Part shown: positions 43,609 to 54,086 of the stretch, piece by piece
Numbering within the stretch: position 1 is the first letter of the stretch
Layout of the letters: each line of letters opens with the position of its first letter
DNA from: Caenorhabditis remanei
Taxonomy: Eukaryota > Nematoda > Chromadorea > Rhabditida > Rhabditidae
DNA length: 64,000 nucleotides
Direction: 5' to 3'
NCBI RefSeq assembly: GCF_010183535.1
Contig: NC_071329.1
Coordinates: forward strand, 18,366,879-18,430,878
Notes under the pieces: generated by a model
What the model saw: the letters and a program-made list of their open reading frames with translations, nothing else
Told to the model about the DNA's origin: nothing
Databases searched by the model: none
Position numbers and translations under genes: made by a program

Positions 43609-46046
43609 TCATTTGATTTCTTTGACACATTGTTTCTGGAAAAGATTTTTCAATTTAAATAATTCGGTAATGTGAACACACCATGAGTGCAGGCAAATTG
43701 TATCGCTTAGACAGTTGGAACTTCGTCTTCACTGTCTTCTTCAATTTCTTCTGTAGAAAGTTCTCGCATAACTCAATGACCACAGGGGTAGCGTATCTAA
43801 CAGCCACCATGAGGATTCCTTCGACAGTGAACTCTGAATATTGTAATTATAAAACTGATCAATATCGTGACATTATTACCATCGATCGCTTCTTTTCCAT
43901 AAAGAACTTCAAGGTAATTCTGAAAATCGTCAGCATCTATTCCAGACAGTTGGATTTCAGATTTCTCAGTTTCATTTGATTTTTCCATGAACAAATTCTT
44001 GAAATACGGCGAGTCCGTGGCAAGAATCTGAAAAGTATGAACGTCTATAAATTCATTTCATAAAGGGACACGAGGAATGATAATCGGAAATTTCCGATCA
44101 AGGTTTCAGAATTTTCATATATTTTTTGTGATTAATTTTTTTGGAAAAAGTAAAGTTTTCGACAAAAACTTTAAAATTGACAAAATATGAATATATATAT
44201 ATATATATGATAATTTAAGCATTTTTAATCTATTTTTTTGAAACATTTCAAAAAATTTTGGTAAAACTGGGTACCCACTTTTGAATCGAAATGTTTAGTT
44301 TCGCACATCCCTGACACTCACTACTTACCATTTTCAAAACATAAAACTTTTGATCGTCGACAATTAGAACAACATCCGAATATTCTTCCATTGTCTTGTC
44401 GAAACTTCTCAGATTCTCTTTGTAAATTCCAGTCATCTTTTTCACTTTCACTGCAATTTCAACACAGAAACAGTCATCAACAACGAAATCCTTTTCCAGT
44501 TCGTCCCATTTGATGAATTTGTCAGTTCCCCATGGAGAGCCAGTATCGTCACTTTTGAAAACTTTTTTCCCTTGGCTTTTCTTTTTCTTTTCTCTGGGGC
44601 TGAGGGACACAATTTTCAGTTCGTATTCAACTTCAATTTCCCATTTTTTCTCAGTATTGCGAAGTAATAAAGGCCAGAGACATAAATTGAGAAATCCATC
44701 GCACCGACTCATAAGAATTCGCCTGTAAAGAACTTAATATAATGAACTTCGTTTAAAGGAGGACTGAAGTCATATTTTTTTTTTAGATTCTGATACTTGA
44801 GAAAATTCTGAGCAACTTTCATCATTGGAGCATATGCTAAAAATTGCTCTAAACGCCCTAAATCCACGTTTTCCCGGCTGAAATTGAGCTTTCGTGGAAG
44901 AGTTTTTGGACGCGAGTTTCTTCGTCCGTGTAGTCCTCTCGGACAAGTTTTCTTTCTCAATTACTCTTTTCTTTTGCTTTTTCAAAGGGGTTTCGTTGTT
45001 TTTTCTCAAATTTCTTCGTTTTTTTCAACAAAAATATCACTTAAAAATGCATTATTGACAATATAATGCAACAAAAGAAAAAAACAAACAAAGAATAGGA
45101 AAAATACGGAGTAAATTAGACGATTTCTGTAAGAAAAGTTAAATAATCGTGTAAAATACGTATAAATATTGTCAATAATGCATTTTTAAGTGATATTTTG
45201 TTGAAAAAAACAAAGAAATTTGAGAAAAAACAACGAAACCCCTTTGAAAAAGCAAAAAAATGAGTAATTGAGAAAGAAAACTTGTCCGAGAGGACTACAC
45301 GGACGAAGAAACTCGCGTCGGAAAACTCTTCCACGAAAGCTCAATTTCTGCCGGGAAAACGTGGATTTAGGGCGTTTAGAGCAATTTTTAGCACATGCTC
45401 CAATGAGGAAAGTTGCTCAGAATTTTCTGAAGTATCAGAATCTAAAAAAAATATGACTTCAGTCCTTCTTTAACTTCGATTCTCACCATCGAACACCAAA
45501 ATGCTCTTCGTCCTCACTGAAACGTCGTTCTATATATTCAAAGCCAGAAACGTTGTCAAATGTATGCTTCAACACAAAGTATTTTCCAGATGTCGTAGAA
45601 TCATTGTTCTTGAGTATTTCCGACGATACTTCTGGTTTCAGTGTTTCAACGACTTTATCCAGTTTCGATTGAATCGAATCAAACTTCTCCTGATGTTCCT
45701 TCGACAGTTTCTCAATTTTCTCATCTGATAATCTTATCTTCTCGACTATTTCCGACGATGCTTCTGGCTTTAGTGCTTCAATAATTTTATCCAGTTTCGA
45801 TTGAACGTCATTTGACAGTTTCTCATATTTCTCATCGGATAATCTGAGCTTCTCAATTATTTCCAAGTTCGACTTTTCAAGGTCCTTCTGTCTATCCAGA
45901 ACCTCTTTGCGCATATCCAGAAACTTTTCGACTGTCCATTCGGTCAGATCATTTTTTATCCTTTTCTGAAATTGAATATATAGAATAAACAGTATTAATA
46001 TATTCAACCAACTTGCCTCCTCATTTTCCATCGCTTCTTTGGACAT
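43609..46046 (-). CDS. Coiled-coil/MATH/BTB protein, copy 3 (BATH family)
   Basis: Exons 46017-46046, 45487-45965, 44329-44722, 43880-44027, 43682-43833 and 43609-43635 give 409 residues. The exon plan equals that of copies 1 and 2, with the same GC donor. The coil is short: two units between residues about 35 and 125. MATH begins at SGKYFVLKHTF (about 136), BTB at SDVVLIVDDQKFYVLK (about 285). Intron 1 is 51 nt, open in frame, and would encode a hydrophobic segment if retained. Intron 2 is 764 nt because of a fold-back insertion; copies 1 and 2 have 47 nt there. Orientation is opposite to the other two, so the cluster formed by tandem and inverted duplication. Intact frame and splice sites argue that it is functional. 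Confidence 0.86.
44757..45469. mobile_element. Fold-back element with TTAA target duplication, inside an intron
   Basis: Arms 44,757-45,065 and 45,165-45,469 are near-perfect inverted repeats (about 305 bp) around a 100-bp AT-rich loop. Tips read aggaggactgaagtcat and, from the other end, agaaggactgaagtcat. The element is flanked by TTAA at 44,753-44,756 and 45,470-45,473. The matching introns of MATH-BTB copies 1 and 2 show the uninterrupted gaagttaaacgaag/gatgttgaacgaag site, so the borders are well supported. TTAA duplication is the signature of piggyBac-type transposases. No transposase is encoded, so it would be non-autonomous. Confidence 0.85.
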
Positions 46047-46590
46047 GTTCTGATAGTTGTGAAGTCACCAAATACAACTGAAACTAAGGAAAATGGTCAT
46101 GTTGAAGTGGAGTAGGGGAACAATTGTTATTGATTTGCATACAAAACTGACTATCACATTCAAGTTTTTTTTAAATCAGTTTCAGAGGTTCTAGTCAGTA
46201 TTGGATGGCTGAAGATATTGATAAGCATTCAAAACTGACTATCGAGTCATATAAAAATTTAAAAAAATAATTAGTTTTAAAGGCTTTAGTAAGTATTACA
46301 TGCGTAGAGATACTCTAGAAAAAGGTGTATTCGGAGAGAAAAATGAAGTTGAAAAGGAAAACTGAATTCAAATATACTTGTCAGTCAAAGAGTCGACTCA
46401 TTGATAGAAATAAAGTGGACGAGTGGTGTAATAAAACTGTGTTTACCACTATTTCGACAGTTTTCAGTTCTTCCTCACTCTCATTCTCCTTTTCTTCTTT
46501 TTCCTCAGTCTTATAAACTAATTCTCCCACTCCTTATCATACATATATTCAGTTCCACGCCCACAAACACTCACACTCTGTACCTGAAAG
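46047..46590 (-). promoter_or_regulatory. Duplicated upstream region of MATH-BTB copy 3
   Basis: Inverted counterpart of the regions before copies 1 and 2, with the tagtttcag acceptor about 32 bp before the ATG. The part 46,438-46,590 has a near-identical direct copy at 43,063-43,218. Confidence 0.6.
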
Positions 46591-46740
46591 CTGTCAACTA
46601 CAAAAATGAAGACAGTGACTTGTTTCATACGGATATAGCAAAATAAAAATTCTACAGTAACTCAGAAAGCCGTGACGGAGTCTCAAAATCAGTTAGCGGA
46701 TTTCAACCGATCTCAAATACTGCATTTAGCCAAATCTTTA

Positions 46741-46746
46741 TTTATT
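46741..46746 (-). terminator. Poly(A) signal AATAAA directly after the stop
   Basis: Minus strand reads TGA followed at once by AATAAATAAAG, so the NYN-fold gene has a very short 3' UTR. Confidence 0.75.
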
Positions 46747-49700
46747 TCAAAAAATCAAATCGACGAGTTCCAGAATCTCCGAGTTCGAGGGCTCCACAAC
46801 TTCTTTCGTCGGCTCCATTTGCAATTGCTCATCCGAAAAATCAATAAGGTCTTCATTGACGTCTTCGGAGGATGATTCAGAAGACGTCGCCTCGAACTCC
46901 CCACCATCACCGTCCTCATCCGGCTCAACAAGACACTTCTCGACAAGAACAGGCAATTTTAAGATGTTTCGGTGCTTGGACATGACGCGGTGCGACTGAA
47001 ATCAAGAAGCTGATGATGTGAGGATTCTGAATCCGTTTTCAAAATTTTTCTAGCGTTAAAATGGATCCGGTTACATTAAAATAAGAGCAACATCATTTTG
47101 ACGCTAGAAATATGAGAAGAAAAGCGGATTCTGAATTCTGAAAGCCTGATGACGTCATACCTTAGCGTATCCAAAAATCTGCGAGAGCTGCGCCAGAATC
47201 TCATCTTTCTTCTTCTGTTCCGACGTTTCCTTCTCCAGTTTTTCCCGTTCCTCACGTGTCTCTTCGATCATTTGCTCATGGAGCTCACGGGCAACTGACT
47301 CATCGAGTTCGGTGGATGGGGTAGGACTCTGAAAAATTAAATGAATCATTTTTGTAGTCAACCGATTTTTGGTAACTCCGCCCAATTATGAGATTGTTCA
47401 AATTCGAGATCGGTTGATATCGGTTGAGATCGGGTAATTGACTTTGAGATCCCGTCACGGCTTTTCGGGTTACTGTAGGAATTTTTATTTTGTTATAGCC
47501 TTATAGAACAAGTCACGCTCTTCATTTTTGTAGTTGACCATTTCTAGATGGCTCCGCCCACTTTTGATTTGAGATATGCACCTTTAAAGTTGGAAATTCG
47601 CTAAATTAGTCAATTCTCAACGCCAAAATGTGATTTTTATATCAAAACAACCGGAAAATTTCATTTCTGAAGTGAAAAACTATTCAAAACCTAATTTTCC
47701 ATGTCGGAAACCACATTTTTAGCAAAAATTTGGCCCCTAGAAGATCGTGGTCATGGTGCACCACTATAAGAATGGGTACCAGGGTTCGATCCCGCTTGGG
47801 GTCAATTTTATTTTGATTTTTGATTTTTCTGTTTATTTTATTTTGTAGATCAAAAGTAGCGCTACATTTTTGTGGTTGACAGTTTTCGTATAGCTCCGCC
47901 CACTTTTGAGCTATGCGCCTTTAAACATTGGATACTGTTGCAGTCACAGTAGTTGATCTTTAAAGGCTCATAACTCAAAAGTGGGCGGAGCTTCAGAAAA
48001 AACTTTTACTGTTTACATATAAAAATGCCACACATACTATGCTTGCAATTTGAATGTGTAAATAGAAAAAAGAAGATAATTTTAAAAAAGTAAATAATTT
48101 TTCACAAAATGTTTTTTTTTCAAAAAAATTCCAAGTTATCTAGAAAAACTCAACTTTGAGAGCCCTATAACTTTTTTATTTTCAGTTTTTCTAGTTATTT
48201 GTTAATTGCTTATTGTAGATCAAACCTAGACCTTCTTTTTCCTAATTGACAGTTTTTAAGTAGCTCCGCCCACTTTTGAGATATGCGCCTTTAAAGAAAG
48301 CTCCTTTCTCGAGGAGAAGCGCGCGCTCAGAGCCTCTCGTTGTTTAAAGGCGCATATCTCGAAAGTGGGCGGAGCTATCAAAAAGTTGTCAACTAGAAAA
48401 ATGCATCCCTTGACTTGTTTCATACGGATATAGCTGAATAACAATTCTACAGTAACCCAAAATGTCGTGACAGGATCCCGAAGCCGATCTCAACCGATCT
48501 TGCGCCGAAGGCGCCCCAGCCATTTCAAAATCTTACCTCTTCTAGCTCTTCTTCCACAGGTTCCGTCCCAATTTCCGAATCTACTCCATTTGTCATCTGA
48601 TCGTCGTGGGAGTTCTGAATCTCCGGAATCTGAATTCCATGTGAAGCTCCGCCCCCTTTTCCAGACGCCCCCACAACTCTCGGCTCAGTGTCTCCATAAC
48701 GAATAATCAAGCGAGTTCCAGAAGAATTCCGTCCACCATGATGATGATGATGTGGTGGTGGATAGGGATTCAGATTCAGATGAGGATTCAGATGAGGTGA
48801 CGTCATCAGATGAGAATTCAGATGACGTCGTGGTGTCGTTGGTGGCGCCATAAAGTTGCGTTTGTATTGATGGTATTGGTGTGGGTTGGGAATCGAGTAG
48901 TGCGTATCGTATTGGTAGTGATTGTAGTCAGGTGTCTGGTATTGATGAAGCACCGGTTGAAAAAGGGGCGGAGCTTGAGCCATTAGTGGTGGTGGGCGGA
49001 ACTCCATGAGCTGCGGTGGTGAGGGAGGCATCGGAGGGCTGAAAAACGAGAAAAATAGTGGAAAAATAGTGATAGAGGGATAGAGGGATAGAAGGATAGA
49101 GGGATAGCGAAAAGGATAGCGAAAAGGATAGCGATAGGGATAGAGACTCACTCATTCTCATATTCTTGTCTATCCATCGATCCTCCCGCATTGATCATCT
49201 GAACCATCCGTGTCCAAATAACTTTCTCCGGTACCAACAACGCCAACTTCTCCATCCAATGACGTTGATCCGAGAGGAGCAATTGATGCTCCGAGCACAT
49301 TCTCCAATCGGGTGCGCCGTGCTCACATTCGAGTGTCTCCTGAAGGGAGGGACCGTTTCGGCCAAGGGGACCATCGATTGGGAACATTATTTCGTCTCCG
49401 TTGAACGTGGGCATCAGGAGTCTGGAAACAAAAAACTACTATCACTATCGCTATCCCTCTATCACTATCGATATTGCTATCGCTATCGCTATCCCTCTAT
49501 CCCTCTATCCCCTTACCTCTGCTCCACCACATCCACCAAATTGCTCTTATTATCCGTCACTCCCTGCATCTGCGACCTCGCCACCAAACAACCGCCCGTC
49601 TCGGCCGCCCGATTGACCATAATCCGATTGACCTCCGCGTACTTCTCGCTACCGTAACCCGGTGTGAACTCGATCAAATTCAGTCGGTAGAGCATCATCA

Positions 49701-51042
49701 ACTCGGCGTAATGCGTCGACTTCTCCGCATAGTTTTTGAAGCAGTACGGTAGGAGGGCGATCGCTTGATGTCCACGACAAATGAAGTGCCATAAGGCGAT
49801 GGTAACACCACGGACGTTTAGCTTCTTCTCGCGGTCGCAGTGAGCGTATCTGAAAATGTTGAATGGGAAGCTGAAGACGTGAGGATTCTGAATCTGGTTT
49901 CAGATTTTGGGTAGGTCAAAATGGGCGGAGTTATAGCGGTTTTAAGTCAAAAATTTAAAATTTTCAATTGATTGTAGTAAACGCGCTCTGTCGTAAGATA
50001 TGGTGCATCTACAGTAGTCTAAAGTGAAATTTTGAGATTTTCAGCTCTTTTTTTGATAGATTAAAACATTTTTAATATTAAAATTTGGATTTCTGACGTT
50101 TTTTTTGGGTGTAGAAACATGTTTTTCTGAGTTTTTTGAAAACTTGTGCATTTTGTCGTGAGGTATGGTGCATCTACAGTACCCTAACTAAAAAATGTAA
50201 GATTTTAGCACATTTAGAGCGTTTTTGCAGCAGTTTAGATGCCAAAATTTGTTTTATTGAAGTTTTTATGCCTAGAAACGCGTTTTTCTCGGAATTTTGA
50301 AAATTTGTGCGTTTTGTCGTTAGATATCTACTGTATAATATGATTTCAGCAATTTTTTGGCTAGTTTTTAGTGATTTGAGGGTCAACATTGCCAAAATAA
50401 GTCAAAAAGTAGAAAAAATCGCAAAATTTCATACCAGGTTACTGAAAATGCACCATACCTCACTACAAAATGCGCAGTTTTTCAAAATTCTAAGAAAATG
50501 CATTTCTAGGCCTAAAAAACATCAAAAATCCGAGTTTTAAAGTTAAAATTGTATAAAATTAATCAAAATAAGCTGAAAATTTCAAAATTCCACTCTAGAC
50601 TACTGTAGATGCACCATATCTCCCGACAAAATGCAGAGTTTTTCAAAAAATTCAGAAAACGCGTTTCTAGGGCAAAAAAACGTCATAAATTCGAATTTTG
50701 AAGTTAAAATTACCTCAAAATCGTTTTAAGACCCGAAAACGCGCTCTATCGCTCTAAAAACGGAGTTCTCAATGGAGCGCGTTTAAGTCATTGTCAGAAC
50801 TTGTAGTGAACGCGCGATGGAGCGCATTTGCAAGCTTACTTGGAAAATGCGCTCTACCGCACTCCCATTCTCAATAGAGCGCGTTTAACTCACGAATATC
50901 CAACTTCGACAGCATTCATGAACACCGGTCTCAACAGCACCGGAATACTGCCTCCGTGACGGGGATGGGCGGTTCGCGACTGCTCATTCGCTATCATTGA
51001 TAAACTGCTTTCCCATCCATAATTATCATTATCGACATTCAT
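46747..51042 (-). CDS. Regnase/ZC3H12-like NYN-domain protein lacking catalytic acids
   Basis: Six exons in phase: 50894-51042, 49517-49849, 49152-49421, 48537-49038, 47161-47328, 46747-46995; 556 residues. Residues about 36-190 match the Regnase NYN (PIN-like) fold, best at VRGVTIALWHFICRGHQAI and at the end, LLMPTFNGDEIMFPIDGPLG with GRNGPSL. In Regnases four Asp residues bind Mg and cut RNA. Here the usual V-I-D-G-S-N reads F-M-N43-A-V-E, the Y-D-D-R segment reads E-V-N-R, and the S-N-D segment reads A-R-S, so none is kept. A CCCH finger is not evident after it. The rest has a Pro/His/Tyr-rich region with a run of five His, a charged helix (exon 5) and an acidic tail. It probably binds RNA or protein rather than cleaving RNA. 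ATG 51,042 was chosen as the first in frame. Confidence 0.82.
47741..47804 (+). repeat. tRNA-like SINE-type repeat, subfamily T
   Basis: Reads gggtaccagggttcgatccc then gcttggggtca, next to a family C arm, in intron 4 of the NYN-fold gene. Antisense to that gene. Confidence 0.6.
48235..48405. repeat. Fold-back MITE, family C
   Basis: Hairpin arms with cacttttgagatatgcgcct and complement around a GC-rich centre (gaggagaagcgcgcgctc). Intron 4 of the NYN-fold gene. A relative with a variant arm lies at 47,870-47,998. Confidence 0.8.
49060..49145. repeat. (gatagagg)/(gatagcga) tandem repeat
   Basis: Octamer/hexamer repeats fill the intron 3' of exon 3 of the NYN-fold gene. A matching inverted-sense run (ctatcgctatccctctatc) at 49,438-49,512 lies on the other side of the same exon. 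Confidence 0.8.
49438..49512. repeat. (ctatcgctatcc) tandem repeat
   Basis: Complement of the repeat at 49,060-49,145. The two runs bracket exon 3 of the NYN-fold gene and could pair in the transcript. Confidence 0.8.
49990..50640. repeat. About 150-bp units with gatatggtgcatctacagta, direct then inverted
   Basis: Direct copies near 49,998, 50,155 and 50,310, inverted ones near 50,450 and 50,605. Same family and arrangement as in intron 3 of the metallo-beta-lactamase-fold gene. Confidence 0.7.
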
Positions 51043-51309
51043 TGTTCAATACACTGTCTTCTTCCTTCAGATGATGTGGACTGTATTCGAGAATATTTTC
51101 AGAAATAATTAGAGATTGTTCAAAAAAGTTTTTAAATGTGGAAAAAATTAATTGACCTTGGGGAAATTGGGGAATGGGGCTATGAGAACATTTTTTCGAA
51201 AAAATAATGAATTTATTTATTTTGTATCTAGTACGTGTTCAGATATTCATTTTTGAAGTTGCGAACATCAAAATTCTACAGTAACCCAGAAAGCCGTGAC
51301 GGGATCAGT

Positions 51310-51735
51310 TTTGTTGGGAATTCCGACTTCCGACTTCCGGGCTGTTTTTCTCTTCCAACTTCCGACTTCCGACTTCCGGATAAGAAATTTCACTTCCGAC
51401 TTCCGACTTCCGACTTCCGGATTAGGAATTTTACTTCCGACTTCGGCCATTCCATAACTGTGGAATTTCGGAAAAGTAAATTTTGCAGAAATACATGGAA
51501 AAATGGTCTAAAAGGACAGAAAATAAGATGTTCTTCAGCCAAAAACTAATTTTCCACTGATTTCCGCCAATTTTATGATTTTTCTCTTTGAGTTTTTGAA
51601 TATTTGCGGAAAAATCTAATTCCGACTTCCGACTTCCGACTTACGACTTCCGGATAAGAAATTTTACTTCCGACTTCCTGATAAGGAAAATCACTTCCAA
51701 CTTCCGACTTCCGACATCCGGATAAGAAAATTTTC
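51310..51735. repeat. cttccgacttccga minisatellite (two blocks)
   Basis: Blocks at 51,318-51,445 and 51,618-51,735 consist of gacttccgacttccg units joined by gataagaaatttcacttcc. It lies between the NYN-fold gene and the collagen 3' end. The acgggatctcaaagtctgtt unit at the right border is another dispersed repeat. Confidence 0.85.
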
Positions 51736-51914
51736 ACTTTCCAACATCTCTGGACGGGATCTCAAAGTCTGTTAGCCGATCTCAGCCGATCTCAACCGAT
51801 TTCAATTCAACCGATCTCAAATTAAATAATTCCAAAAGTATTTTTACATTAAGCGATTCATTATGAATAAATCTACCGGTTGAAGAAAAGAAAACATGAA
51901 AATCACACAAAAAA

Positions 51915-53769
51915 TTAATATCCAGGCGCAGTTCTCGGCGGCGGACAATGATCGCATCCTCCGCCTGCTCCGGGTTGTCCCGGCGGCCCCGGCTCTCCCG
52001 GTGATCCCGGATTTCCTGCGGCTCCATCGATTCCCGGGTCGCCAGGCGGTCCTTGTGGTCCAGGTTGTGAGCTTCCTGGTGCTCCAGGTTGTCCAGGTGC
52101 TCCAATTGGTCCAGGCGGTCCTGGTGGTCCCGCGGGTCCGGGCGTACCAGGCACTTCGATAACTTGTCCAGGAGCACCAGGGGCTCCAGGATTACCCGGT
52201 AACCCGTCGGCTCCTGGAGGTCCTTGGGGTCCTGGAGGCCCTGGTGGCCCTGGTAACGCGTTCCCTCCAGGTGTCCCCGGAGCTCCTGGCTCCCCGTTAG
52301 GTCCTTTCGGTCCAGGACGTCCTGGGGGTCCTGGCGGACCTGTTGGACAGTCGAAACAGAAGTCTGCGGCAGTCGGCGACTCATCTCCAATAGCATCTTG
52401 ACCGGGTGTCCCCGGATTTCCAGCGGATCCATCGTTGCCAGGGGTGCCGTCGATTCCTGGTTGACCAGGGGGTCCTGGTGGACCGACACCACACGAACAG
52501 CAGGCGGGAGTACCTCCACCACCTCCACCGACTGGATTTTCATCACCGTAACCACTGTCATAACTGGAGGCGCCGCGAGCCACTGCACGACGACGATGGG
52601 CGAGACGTCCGGTGACTCCATTGGATTTCTGATAGGCGGCACGTTTGATACGGCCACGCACGCCGGCTACTGTCTCGAACTGCAAAAATGGGGACGTTGT
52701 CACTATCATCGCTATCATCGCTATTGCTACAACCGGGCCATGTTTTGGTAAAAATAGTTTTTTTTTCTATAAAAAACCAAAAAACTTCAGATTTAAAGGT
52801 TATTTGACACGTAGAATCCAGAAAAACAAGCAAAAAAAGATTTCGACTACCACGGGGATCGAACCCCGACCTGTTGAACAATAGAGGCATTCTACCTTAA
52901 CCACTCGGCCAGATCCAAACATTTTCGAAAAATTGCGATTTTTGGGGTAAAAATACTCAAAAAATGAAGATTCAGAGGATGTTTGACATGTAGAACCCGA
53001 AAAACGCAAGCAACAAGATATTCAAAAAGTTTCGACCACCGCGGGGATTGAACCCCCGACCTGTTGAGAGATAGGCATTCTACCTTAGCCACTCGGCCAG
53101 AACCAAAAACTTTCGAAAAATTGCGATTTTTGAGGTAAAAATAGTAAAAATGACAGATTTTTAGGTTATTTGACACGTAGAACTCAAAAAAAAACAACCA
53201 AAAAGAGATTGAAAAAGTTTCAACCAGCACGGGGATCGAACCCCCGACCTGTTGGACGATAGACAGTCTACCTTGATCGCTCGGCCAGATCCAAAAATTT
53301 TCGAAAATTTCGATTTTTGGGGTAAAAATACTAAAAAATTAGTGATTTTTAATGATTTTTTGAATTCTAATCGTTTTTTGGCGTGTTGGAGCACACTATA
53401 TCAATCGCTATCATCGCTATCACTCACCTTATTATACTCATCCCACAGGCCATTTGTCCGGTGACGGCAGAAATCCACCTGAAATTAATTAATTAATTAT
53501 TTAATTGATTTCTACAACTACCGTACCTCTGACTGTAACGCCGACTGCACATGTTGCATATAATTATAGAGCATTGGCACCGCCATGATAGCTGTCAGTG
53601 TGGCGACGGTAGAAATTGCGATTCCTGGAATAAATTTGAGCGGTTTTTAAGGCAAAAATTCAAGTCCTAATGCTCAAAATTTACCAAAAAACGCCAATTT
53701 CCGCATGGCATCCGCCTCTTGGGCCTCGAACTTCGGATCATCGTCACCACGAGAAGATTCAGAAGTCAT
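51915..53769 (-). CDS. Cuticle collagen
   Basis: Four exons in phase (53685-53769, 53527-53624, 53428-53478, 51915-52679) give 332 residues. Residues about 25-80 form the nematode cuticle collagen N-terminal domain: a hydrophobic anchor ([20 protein letters not shown]) and [21 protein letters not shown] follows, a subtilisin-like processing site. Next come a Gly-rich hinge with CCSCG, an FCFDCPTG interruption and several Gly-X-Y blocks, ending [16 protein letters not shown], a C-terminal signature shared by many cuticle collagens. Such proteins are secreted by hypodermis, trimerise, and are cross-linked by Cys and Tyr residues. The upstream region has a TATA-like cctatatcc and a ttccag acceptor 19 bp before the ATG. 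I cannot assign a specific orthologue. Confidence 0.95.
52843..52916 (-). repeat. tRNA-like SINE-type repeat, subfamily S (copy 1 in collagen intron)
   Basis: Complement reads ggccgagtggttaaggtaga (box A) and gtcggggttcgatcccc (box B), then a run of seven T about 12 nt downstream (possible Pol III stop). The T-stem pairs; the acceptor does not. Confidence 0.65.
53032..53105 (-). repeat. tRNA-like SINE-type repeat, subfamily S (copy 2)
   Basis: Second unit of a tandem series with a period of about 190 bp, including the shared flank ttcgaaaaattgcgatttttg. Same sense as the collagen gene. Confidence 0.65.
53221..53292 (-). repeat. tRNA-like SINE-type repeat, subfamily S (copy 3)
   Basis: Third tandem unit. 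Box B intact (gggggttcgatccccgtg), box A slightly altered (ggccgagcgatcaagg). Confidence 0.65.
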
Positions 53770-54022
53770 CTTTTTGTATTCTGCTTCTGGAAGATTTAAC
53801 GACTTCAGGTTGAGTAGGCATCGGGAGACAAATTATGTGTCGAAATGGAAGCAACTAGACAACTTTAGAATTTTATGACTTTTCAAGGGAATTGGGAGGG
53901 CGATGAAATGGATATAGGCGGTACATTCTAGAATACACTTTTTAGGTGAGTTTGGGATGACTGTCTGTGTGTCCGGAGTGTACAGATGTCCGAAATAAGA
54001 ATGCAAAAAAAGAAAAAAGAAT

Positions 54023-54086
54023 AGGTGGGGGTCGAACCCTGATAGTTTTTGTGTAACTGTCTACCTTAAGCACTCGGCCACCACTT
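54023..54086 (-). repeat. tRNA-like SINE-type repeat, subfamily S2
   Basis: Complement has gtggccgagtgcttaaggta and cagggttcgacccccacc, followed by a T-rich tail. A second copy on the + strand at 57,708-57,771 shares both body and tail, including a tggacatc...ccggacacacagaca flank. Confidence 0.65.

Noticed and set aside
51782..52657. 291-codon minus-strand frame overlapping the collagen
   Set aside because: Frame-shifted shadow of Gly-X-Y coding sequence; the collagen frame has the domain signatures and correct splicing.
52843..53292. Functional tRNA-Ser genes
   Set aside because: Promoter boxes and T-stem are fine, but acceptor stems do not pair and the anticodon arm is irregular.
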